Shown: positions 1 through 5,822 of the stretch, piece by piece
Layout of the letters: each line of letters opens with the position of its first letter
How positions within the stretch are numbered: the stretch's first letter is position 1
DNA from: Omnitrophica WOR_2 bacterium RIFCSPHIGHO2_02_FULL_67_20
GTDB taxonomy: Bacteria; Omnitrophota; Gorgyraeia; Aquiviventales; Aquiviventaceae
Length of the DNA stretch: 15,109 nucleotides
NCBI GenBank assembly: GCA_001805695.1
Contig: MHGT01000026.1
Coordinates: forward strand, 1-15,109
Direction of reading: 5' to 3'
Translations under genes and position numbers: made by a program
The notes under the pieces: generated by a model
What the model saw: only the letters and a program-made list of their open reading frames with translations
Databases searched by the model: none
Told to the model about the DNA's origin: nothing

Positions 1-905
1 AGGACACCCGTGTGCTGGTCCAGGGCATCACCGGCCAGGCCGGGGCGTTTCACACCGAGAAGATGGTGGAATACGGCACCCGGGTGGTTGGCGGGGTGAC
101 ACCGGGCAAGGGGGGTACCTCGGTGCACGGGGTGAGCGTCTTCAACTCGGTCAAGGACGCGGTCGCGGCCACCGGCGCCAACGCCACCATCATCTTCGTG
201 CCGGCCACGTTCGCCGACGGCGCCATCACCGAGGCGATCGACGCAGCACTCCCGCTCATCGTCGTCATCACCGAGGGCGTCCCGACGCTGGACATGATCA
301 GGATCCGGGCCAGGCTCTCCGGCCTGCAGGCCTCGCCGCAGGCGCTCCCCCCCATCCGGCTCATCGGGCCCAACTGCCCCGGCCTTATCACGCCGGGCGC
401 GTGCAAACTGGGCATCATGCCAGGCTACATCCACCGGCCGGGCAGCGTCGCGGTGCTCTCGCGCAGCGGTACCTTGACCTACGACGCGGTCTACCAGTTG
501 ACACAGGCCGGCCTGGGCCAGTCCACCTGCATCGGGATCGGCGGCGACCCGGTCCTGGGCTCCAGCTTCGTCCATCTCCTGCCGCTCTTGGAGCAGGACC
601 CGCAGACCGAGGCCATCGTCCTGATCGGGGAGATCGGCGGGACCGAAGAGGAAGAGGCGGCCGCCTACATCAAGGCCCACATGAAGAAGCCGGTCTTCGC
701 CTTCGTCGCCGGCAAGATGGCGCCCAAGGAGAAGCGGATGGGCCACGCGGGGGCGATCATCGCGGGCGGGAAGGGGACCGCGGCCGAGAAGTACGCCGTC
801 CTGCGCTCAGCCGGGGTGACGACGATTGAGAGCCCGGCGGAGATCGGGCGCACCGTCAAAGCGCATCTCGGTCGCCAGTCGCAAGTCGCCAGTCGCAAGT
901 CGTGA
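1..905 (+). CDS. sucD: succinyl-CoA synthetase (ADP-forming) alpha subunit, 5' end missing
   Basis: The alpha subunit of the TCA-cycle enzyme that interconverts succinyl-CoA and succinate with ATP/ADP. The frame is open to the window edge (first whole codon at base 3, reading D-T-R-V-L-V-Q-G-I-T-G), so the true start and probably sucC lie upstream; the GTG at 12 is not the start. The CoA-binding GITGQAG and GGVTPGKGG motifs, GPNCPGLITP, and the phospho-histidine loop RMGHAGAIIAGGKGT (His codon 744-746) are all present. About eight extra residues (bases ~318-356) precede GPNCPG compared with E. coli SucD. The family normally ends near the KAHLG at ~868; the last ten residues (RQSQVASRKS) are encoded by the heptamer repeat that starts at 871. 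Identity is certain; the tail is probably non-functional. Confidence 0.97.
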   Translation, partial: DTRVLVQGITGQAGAFHTEKMVEYGTRVVGGVTPGKGGTSVHGVSVFNSVKDAVAATGANATIIFVPATFADGAITEAIDAALPLIVVITEGVPTLDMIRIRARLSGLQASPQALPPIRLIGPNCPGLITPGACKLGIMPGYIHRPGSVAVLSRSGTLTYDAVYQLTQAGLGQSTCIGIGGDPVLGSSFVHLLPLLEQDPQTEAIVLIGEIGGTEEEEAAAYIKAHMKKPVFAFVAGKMAPKEKRMGHAGAIIAGGKGTAAEKYAVLRSAGVTTIESPAEIGRTVKAHLGRQSQVASRKS

Positions 906-967
906 GGGTCCGGCACCAGGCTCTCGCGACATGCGACATGCGACATGCGACTTGCGACCGGCGACCT
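871..967. repeat. heptamer-word palindrome between sucD and the nifU-like gene
   Basis: The left arm (871-905) is five 7-mers (GTCGCCA, GTCGCAA, GTCGCCA, GTCGCAA, GTCGTGA). The right arm (926-967) is six 7-mers (three GCGACAT, then GCGACTT, GCGACCG, GCGACCT). The arms are imperfect reverse complements: 871-889 matches 947-965 at 18 of 19 positions. The left arm lies inside the sucD reading frame and contains its TGA. No T-run follows, so it is not a standard terminator. It may fold as a long hairpin in the sucD mRNA 3' end. Confidence 0.85.
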
Positions 968-983
968 GTGCCCCCCTGGCGTA

Positions 984-1012
984 TTGACCGTCTGCACCGC
1001 CCGTGCTATGCT
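984..1012 (+). promoter_or_regulatory. sigma-70-type promoter of the nifU-like gene
   Basis: TTGACC (984-989), a 17-bp spacer, then TATGCT (1007-1012) preceded by TGC, giving an extended -10. The expected start is near 1019, leaving a ~28-nt leader that contains the GAGGAGGGA ribosome site. This makes the small gene a unit independent of sucD. Confidence 0.7.
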
Positions 1013-1046
1013 TGCAAGAGACTGGACGCTCGTCGAGGAGGGACCC

Positions 1047-1271
1047 ATGAAAGACCGCGTTGAAAAAGTCATCGATCGCATCCGTCCGGCGGTGCAGATG
1101 GACGGGGGCGACATCGAGCTCATCGGTGTGGAGAACGGCTGGGTGAAGCTGCGCTTGGTGGGGAGCTGTGCGGGCTGCCCGTCCTCCATGATGACCCTGA
1201 AGATGGGCATCGAGCGCGCGATCCGCGCCGAGGTGCCGGAGATCAGTGGAGTGGAAGCCGTCCCATCGTGA
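1047..1271 (+). CDS. NifU C-terminal-domain Fe-S scaffold protein (Nfu type)
   Basis: A 74-residue stand-alone NifU C-terminal (Nfu) domain, which holds and delivers a [4Fe-4S] cluster between subunits. The cluster-binding CxxC is visible as S-C-A-G-C-P-S (Cys41, Cys44), with the family start VEKVIDRIRPAVQMDGGDIE. The start at ATG 1047 is chosen over the upstream in-frame ATG at 945 because it follows GAGGAGGGA (1035-1043) and matches the family N-terminus; the longer version would begin within the repeat. It has its own promoter and a terminator at 1315-1359. Its place near the SUF operon suggests a role as cluster carrier. Confidence 0.93.
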   Translation: MKDRVEKVIDRIRPAVQMDGGDIELIGVENGWVKLRLVGSCAGCPSSMMTLKMGIERAIRAEVPEISGVEAVPS

Positions 1272-1282
1272 AAGCTGACGGT

Positions 1283-1376
1283 CAGTAGGCAGAAAGCAGT
1301 AGGCAGTAAGCAGCAAAAACGAAACGCCTGAGGGAAAAACCCTCAAGCGTTTTTGTTTTCTGCCTACTGCCTACTT
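1283..1376. repeat. heptamer-word palindrome enclosing the terminator
   Basis: The left arm (1283-1317) is five 7-mers: CAGTAGG, CAGAAAG, CAGTAGG, CAGTAAG, CAGCAAA. The right arm (1356-1376) is TTTTCTG, CCTACTG, CCTACTT, the reverse complements of such words. The right arm runs into the last codons of the ferritin-like gene on the minus strand, so that gene's TAG stop lies within a repeat word. The hairpin terminator sits between the arms. Confidence 0.8.
1315..1359. terminator. bidirectional Rho-independent terminator
   Basis: Stem 1325-1334 (CGCCTGAGGG) pairs with 1340-1349 (CCCTCAAGCG) with one mismatch around an AAAAA loop. TTTTTGTTTT follows on the plus strand and an A-run precedes it, giving a T-run for minus-strand transcripts. 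It lies between convergent genes and can end both. Confidence 0.88.
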
Positions 1377-1790
1377 TCCTACCAGCCGCTCCAGCTCCTC
1401 CACGTGCTCCTCGCTGTCCTGGAGGACGTGCTCGATCGCCTCGTAGAGGATCACCTCGTCGTGCGGGATGAGGTTGAGGAGCTTGCGGTAGAAGTCGACG
1501 GTGTCCCGCTCGTACCTGAGGTTGATCTTCACCGCCTGCATCGAGTCCTTGTGGATCTGGATCTCGCCCACCTTCGTCGTGGGCACCCCGCCCAGCGCCG
1601 CAATGCGCGTGCGGAGGATCTTCGCGTGCTCCATCTCGTCCGACGCGATCTCCGCGAAGCGCGCCATCAGCCCGTCCGCATAGGGGCCGGTCGTGATGGC
1701 CGCCTGCGTGAGGTACTGGATCTGGCTGGCGTACTCCATGGCCAGCCCCTCGTTCATCAGCTTGATGATCTTGCCTTTGTCCAGCGCCAT
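1371..1790 (-). CDS. bacterioferritin-like / ferritin-like diiron protein
   Basis: A 139-residue four-helix ferritin-like protein, likely for iron oxidation/storage or peroxide handling in the cytoplasm. Metal-ligand candidates by alignment from memory with E. coli Bfr are Glu19 (helix A), Glu52 and His55 in DEMEHAKIL (helix B, with Met53 at the haem-ligand position of Bfr), Glu94 (helix C) and His129 (helix D). The helix D motif reads D-S-E-E-H, so the usual ExxH glutamate position is Ser126. The start at 1790 (MALDKGK) is chosen because GGGGAGG lies 5 nt upstream; an open frame continues to 1853 without a ribosome site. It is about 20 residues shorter than E. coli Bfr. The gene is convergent with the nifU-like gene and divergent from the rhodanese. 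Confidence 0.85.
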   Translation of the reverse strand: MALDKGKIIKLMNEGLAMEYASQIQYLTQAAITTGPYADGLMARFAEIASDEMEHAKILRTRIAALGGVPTTKVGEIQIHKDSMQAVKINLRYERDTVDFYRKLLNLIPHDEVILYEAIEHVLQDSEEHVEELERLVGK

Positions 1791-1853
1791 GGGAACCTCC
1801 CCGTCGGGCAGTCTAACCCAAACCGATTCAGGCTGCAAGCCGTACGCTGTCAA

Positions 1854-1980
1854 GGTGGTGTCCTAATCTGGAATTGATTTCACAGATTTTGAATTGATGA
1901 CGCAGATAGAACCACGTCGAGGAATGTATCAGCGTAATCAGGACACAATCTGCGAAATCATGGTGAATTAGGACACGACC
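1854..1980. mobile_element. MITE-like insertion, 127 bp, with 8-bp target duplication
   Basis: The termini are inverted repeats: GGTGGTGTCCTAAT (1854-1867) and the complement of GGTCGTGTCCTAAT (1967-1980), 13 of 14 matching. GCTGTCAA occurs directly on both sides (1846-1853 and 1981-1988), as expected of a target-site duplication. The interior is itself an imperfect palindrome (GATTTCACAGATT against GATTTCGCAGATT read on the other strand). It has no coding capacity. It is A+T-rich compared with its surroundings and sits between the divergent ferritin-like and rhodanese genes. Confidence 0.8.
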
Positions 1981-1995
1981 GCTGTCAACAAACGC

Positions 1996-2024
1996 TTGAC
2001 CCGACCGTCGCGGGTGGGTAAGCT
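1996..2024 (+). promoter_or_regulatory. sigma-70-type promoter of the rhodanese gene
   Basis: TTGACC (1996-2001), a 17-bp spacer, then TAAGCT (2019-2024). Predicted start near 2031, giving a ~35-nt leader with the CTGGAGGAG ribosome site. It lies just beyond the right-hand copy of the MITE target duplication. Confidence 0.65.
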
Positions 2025-2065
2025 GAGCACGCAGACCACCCACCGCCAACCTGGAGGAGACGACG

Positions 2066-2503
2066 ATGCCCACCGCAACCGCCCGCCCCGTACGACAACC
2101 GACAAAGGCGTCGTACGGGGCCCGGCGTTCCGCCATCCCCGCGGCCAGCCCCGCTCAGCTGTCCAAATACTTTGCCGACAAGCTGGCGGCGGAACTGGGG
2201 CCGCACAATCTGAAGCGGCTGCTGGACGAAGGCGCCTCGCAGGTCGTCGTGCTGGATGTCCGATCGAGGGAGGGGTTCGACGCCGGGCACGTCCCCGGTG
2301 CGGCGCATATCCCGTTCGAGGAGCTGCCCCGGCGGCTGAAGGAGCTGCCGAAAGGCAAGAGCATCGTCACCTACTGCTGGGACGTGACATGCCTCCTGGC
2401 GACGAAGGCCGCCTACGTCTTGGCCTCCAAAGGCTACCGGCCGAAGGAGCTCTTGGGCGGCATCGAAGAGTGGCGGAAAGCAGGCTTTCCCGTCGAGAAG
2501 TAA
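2066..2503 (+). CDS. rhodanese-like domain protein
   Basis: 145 residues with a single rhodanese (sulfurtransferase) domain from about residue 30: VVVLDVRSREGFDAGHVPGAAHIPF, the active-loop cysteine region TYCWDVTCLLATKAA, and LLGGIEEWRKAGFPVE at the end. Such proteins carry sulfane sulfur as a cysteine persulfide. The loop holds two cysteines (YC and TC); by position the first is the catalytic candidate. ATG 2066 follows GGAGGAG at 2053-2059. The first ~30 residues are low-complexity and are encoded partly by a perfect hairpin. It may supply sulfur to the nearby Fe-S machinery, which is inference only. Confidence 0.88.
   Translation: MPTATARPVRQPTKASYGARRSAIPAASPAQLSKYFADKLAAELGPHNLKRLLDEGASQVVVLDVRSREGFDAGHVPGAAHIPFEELPRRLKELPKGKSIVTYCWDVTCLLATKAAYVLASKGYRPKELLGGIEEWRKAGFPVEK
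2085..2121 (+). promoter_or_regulatory. 12-bp perfect hairpin just inside the rhodanese coding region
   Basis: GCCCCGTACGAC (2085-2096) and GTCGTACGGGGC (2110-2121) are exact reverse complements around a 13-nt loop. The hairpin begins 19 nt after the A of the start codon, close enough for a very stable stem to affect initiating ribosomes. Confidence 0.5.
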
Positions 2504-2508
2504 CTGCG

Positions 2509-2588
2509 TATTTTGGATTTTAGATTTCGGATTTTAGATTTCGGGTCGCGCCCAATCCAAAATCAAAAATCCAAAATCGAAAATTGAA
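2509..2588. repeat. symmetric 5x7 / 5x7 heptamer palindrome before kptA
   Basis: Left arm 2509-2543: TATTTTG, GATTTTA, GATTTCG, GATTTTA, GATTTCG. Loop 2544-2553 is GC-rich. Right arm 2554-2588: AATCCAA, AATCAAA, AATCCAA, AATCGAA, AATTGAA. The geometry is 35-10-35, and the right arm ends on the base before the kptA ATG. It is strongly A+T-rich compared with the surrounding genes. Confidence 0.88.
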
Positions 2589-3182
2589 ATGATTCCTTAC
2601 GAATTCAGCGCGGAGCGGTTCAGCCGGTGGATGTCGTACGTCCTCCGGCACAATCCTGAGCGGTACGGCCTCCAACCGGACCGGCACGGCTACGTGAATT
2701 TCGAGGAGTTCCTGAGCATCGCCGCGCGCCGCTACCCGGACCTCGAGCCGGACCGGCTCCGGGCGCTCATCGAGGCGAGTAGCACCTCCCGCTTCGAGAT
2801 CGCGCTCGGCCGGGTGCGCGCCCGCTACGGCCACTCCATTCCGGTCGAGCCGGTCGGGCCGCCGGTGGAGCCGCCGGCGTTCCTCTATTACGGTGCCGAT
2901 GCCGCCGCTACCGACGCCATCCTGGCCGACGGGCTCAAGCCCGCGGACCGCTCCAGCCTCCACCTGAGCACGACGCTGGAGGAGGCCTTGTCGATCGCCC
3001 AGCGCAAGACCGCCAACCCCGCCGTCTTCCGCGTGCTCGCGCAGGAGGCCCACCACAAGGGGGTGGCGTTTTTCCGGGAGAGCGAGCTCTTCCTCGCCGC
3101 CCACGTGCCCGCCCCGTTTCTCGCGCGCGAGCCGCTGCCCGAGTCGATCGGGGGCGCGTCCGCGCCGAGCCCCTCTGTGTAG
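2589..3182 (+). CDS. kptA: RNA 2'-phosphotransferase, KptA/Tpt1 family
   Basis: 197 residues. Tpt1/KptA enzymes move an RNA internal 2'-phosphate to NAD+, releasing nicotinamide and ADP-ribose 1''-2''-cyclic phosphate; the bacterial role is unsettled. Family signatures in order are SYVLRHNPERYGL, GYVNFEEFL, SRFEI, VRARYGHSIPV, LYYGADAAATDAI, LHLSTTLEEAL and VPAPFL. The Arg-His-Arg-Arg catalytic set corresponds to Arg20, His21, Arg68 and Arg139 by my alignment from memory. ATG 2589 gives the usual N-terminal helix but has no ribosome site, because the heptamer palindrome abuts it. The stretch between Arg68 and Arg139 is somewhat longer than usual. thiO follows after 30 nt, so the two are probably co-transcribed. 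Confidence 0.88.
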   Translation: MIPYEFSAERFSRWMSYVLRHNPERYGLQPDRHGYVNFEEFLSIAARRYPDLEPDRLRALIEASSTSRFEIALGRVRARYGHSIPVEPVGPPVEPPAFLYYGADAAATDAILADGLKPADRSSLHLSTTLEEALSIAQRKTANPAVFRVLAQEAHHKGVAFFRESELFLAAHVPAPFLAREPLPESIGGASAPSPSV

Positions 3183-3212
3183 TTCCTCCACGGCGTTCGT
3201 CCAGGATCCCCG

Positions 3213-4319
3213 ATGGCAGCATTCGATGTGATTGTGCTCGGCGGCGGCATCATCGGCGCGGCACTGGCCGAGGAGCTCTCGCGGCGGGGGCAGCGGGTGG
3301 CGGTCGTGGAGCAGGGCCGCGTCGGCGCGGAAGCCTCCTCCGCCGCCGCGGGGATCCTCGCCGCGCAGGTGGATGTGTCCCGTCCCGGCCCGTTCTTCGA
3401 GCTGTGCCAGGCTGCCCGCCGGATGTACCCGGCATGGGTCGCGCGCCTCGAGCGGAGCGCCGGGCGATCGGTCGGCTTCCACGCGGACGGCATCCTCTTC
3501 CTCGTGGACACGCCGCGCGGCGAGGCGGCCATGGAGCGCCAGGCGCGCTGGCAGCGCTCGCGCGGGCTGCGCGTCGAGCGCTGGTCGCCGGCCGACGCGC
3601 GGAAGCAGGAGCCGGCGGTGGACGGCCGCGTCCGGTGCGGGTTCTTCTTTCCGACGGAAGCGCAGGTCGACAACGTGGCGCTGATGGCGGCACTCGCCCT
3701 CGCCTGCCGCCGGGCCGGCGTGCGCGTCCTGGAGCGGACGGTGGTGCGCGGGCTGCTCATCCGCGGCGGCCGCGTGCGCGGCGTCAAGACCGACCGCGGG
3801 CCGCTGGCCGCCCCCGTGGCCGTGAACTGCCTGGGCAGTTGGGCAAACCTGGGCGGGGCGCTGCCGCTCCGGCTGCCGGTTGAGCCGGCGCGCGGGCAGA
3901 TGCTGGTCTTCCAGGCCCCCAAGCGCCTCCTCCGTCGGGCGGTCATGTCCCCGCACGCGTACATGGTGCAGCGCCGCGACGGACGGCTCCTGGTCGGCTC
4001 CACCGTCGAGCGGGTGGGGTTCCAAAAGGCGCTGACGCTGGAGGGCATGTCCGGCATCCTGAACGGCGTGCGGAGCATGACCAGCGCCTTGGACGGGCTT
4101 CCCTTCGTCGACGCGTGGGCCGGCTTTCGTCCCTGGACGCCTGATCAGCAGCCGATTCTTGGCGGCACGCGGGTCGCAGGTCTCTATGTCGCCACCGGCC
4201 ACTTCCGGCATGGGATCCTGCTGGCTCCGGTGACCGCCACGGTGCTGGCCGACCTGATGTTGCAAGGTCGATCTTCCTTCCCGCTGGCGCCATTCTCCCC
4301 ATCCAGATTTCGTTCCTAG
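3213..4319 (+). CDS. thiO: glycine oxidase / FAD-dependent amino-acid oxidase ThiO
   Basis: 368 residues, matching the usual length of glycine oxidase ThiO, which oxidises glycine to iminoacetate for the thiazole ring of thiamine. The N-terminal FAD-binding VIVLGGGIIGAALAEEL (Gly10-x-Gly12-x-x-Gly15) and SSAAAGILAAQ are seen. The C-terminal FAD and substrate region GFRPWTPDQQPILGG followed by ATGHFRHGILLAP is typical of ThiO. ATG 3213 has a weak AGGA 6 nt upstream. No thiS, thiG or other thiamine gene is in the window, so another D-amino-acid or sarcosine-type substrate is possible. The last ~15 residues are Ser/Pro/Phe-rich and not family-like. Confidence 0.85.
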   Translation: MAAFDVIVLGGGIIGAALAEELSRRGQRVAVVEQGRVGAEASSAAAGILAAQVDVSRPGPFFELCQAARRMYPAWVARLERSAGRSVGFHADGILFLVDTPRGEAAMERQARWQRSRGLRVERWSPADARKQEPAVDGRVRCGFFFPTEAQVDNVALMAALALACRRAGVRVLERTVVRGLLIRGGRVRGVKTDRGPLAAPVAVNCLGSWANLGGALPLRLPVEPARGQMLVFQAPKRLLRRAVMSPHAYMVQRRDGRLLVGSTVERVGFQKALTLEGMSGILNGVRSMTSALDGLPFVDAWAGFRPWTPDQQPILGGTRVAGLYVATGHFRHGILLAPVTATVLADLMLQGRSSFPLAPFSPSRFRS

Positions 4320-4340
4320 CCCCGCTCCTCGTCAAATCCC

Positions 4341-4484
4341 TAGAAGCCGTTTCATAAACACCATGATGGGATTACAGTGATTCAAAAGCCTGATTCCGGT
4401 GATAGCGCAGCGAGGGCCATCACTGTAATCAGCTTTGGAAAATCACCGTAATCACCGCCAAAAGCATTTATGAAACCAGTTCTA
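4341..4484. mobile_element. MITE-like palindromic element flanked by TA
   Basis: Ends GAAGCCGTTTCATAAA (4343-4358) and the complement of GAACTGGTTTCATAAA (4467-4482) match at 13 of 16 positions, and each is bordered by TA, as expected of elements that duplicate TA. The inside is an imperfect hairpin built of 9-base words (GATTACAGT, GATTCCGGT against ATCACTGTA, ATCACCGTA). No coding capacity. It fills most of the thiO-rrf2 gap. Confidence 0.65.
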
Positions 4485-4501
4485 AGAGCCCACCGCGGCG
4501 G

Positions 4502-4530
4502 ATAATACTTGACGAAAAAGTCATATTATA
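4502..4530 (+). promoter_or_regulatory. IscR-like operator/promoter of the SUF operon
   Basis: ATAATACTTGAC (4502-4513), six bases, then GTCATATTAT (4520-4529) form an imperfect dyad with exact inner TGAC/GTCA halves. It resembles the E. coli IscR type 1 site (ATAnnnGACT...AGTC...TAT), but its GAC-GTC gap is 6 rather than 7. TTGACG (4509-4514) could serve as a -35 with TAGCCT at 4532, or TATAGT (4527-4532) could be the -10. Either way the dyad covers promoter elements just upstream of the Rrf2 gene, which fits autoregulation. Confidence 0.65.
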
Positions 4531-4547
4531 GTAGCCTTGAAAGCGAG

Positions 4548-5024
4548 ATGAAAATCACCTCTCAGGAGGAGTATGGGTTGCGCTGCCTGCTGCAGCTGGC
4601 CCGCACGCCGCAGGGGCAGATTGTGAGCGTCAAGGAGATCGGGATCAAGGAGGGGCTCTCCAGCGCCTACGTGGAGAAGCTCCTGCGCATCCTCTCCAAG
4701 ACGGGGCTCGTCCACAGCGTGCGGGGGCTGAAGGGCGGCTATGTCCTCAACCGGCCGCCCTCCGCCGTCACGCTGGGCGAGGTGGTGCGGGCGCTGGGGA
4801 CGGTGCAGACCACCGACCACATCTGCCAGCACTTCACGGGCAACCAACGGGTGTGCGTGCATTTCAGCGACTGCGGCATCCGGTCGATCTGGTCCGGATT
4901 GACGACCTACATCCAGACCTTCCTCGATCGGACGACACTGGAGAGCCTGCTCGAGCCCGAGTACGCCGTCGCGGAGCGGCTCACCCGGCGGGTGCCATCG
5001 CCGCGGCGACGCTGGGAAACCTGA
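4548..5024 (+). CDS. Rrf2-family Fe-S-sensing transcriptional regulator
   Basis: 158 residues. The N-terminal winged helix (MKITSQEEYGLRCLLQLAR, then EGLSSAYVEKLLRILSKTGLV and RGLKGGYVLNRPP) is typical of IscR/Rrf2 regulators. The effector loop has three cysteines in the arrangement C-x9-C-x5-C (HICQHF, RVCVHF, DCGIRSIW), close to the C-x5-C-x5-C of IscR that binds [2Fe-2S]. The start at ATG 4548 matches the family; the upstream TTG at 4509 falls inside the operator and is rejected. sufC follows after 25 nt, so it is the first gene of the operon and its likely repressor. Confidence 0.93.
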   Translation: MKITSQEEYGLRCLLQLARTPQGQIVSVKEIGIKEGLSSAYVEKLLRILSKTGLVHSVRGLKGGYVLNRPPSAVTLGEVVRALGTVQTTDHICQHFTGNQRVCVHFSDCGIRSIWSGLTTYIQTFLDRTTLESLLEPEYAVAERLTRRVPSPRRRWET

Positions 5025-5049
5025 CGGCTTCGTCACGAGACGGATACCC

Positions 5050-5811
<762 letters not shown>

Positions 5812-5822
5812 GGGACACGGCG

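Noticed and set aside
945..1046. Longer start for the nifU-like gene
   Set aside because: The upstream ATG lies in the palindrome and before the promoter; ATG 1047 has the ribosome site and family N-terminus.
1890..1906. TGACGCAG inside the 1854-1980 element as a third CRP/FNR-type box
   Set aside because: Only the first half fits; it is part of the GATTACGCAGAT word family and lacks the TCATA half.
2520..4265. 581-residue open frame on the minus strand
   Set aside because: It is antisense to kptA and thiO, both of which have clear family motifs; its composition (Arg/His/Gly/Pro-rich) is typical of a GC-rich shadow frame.
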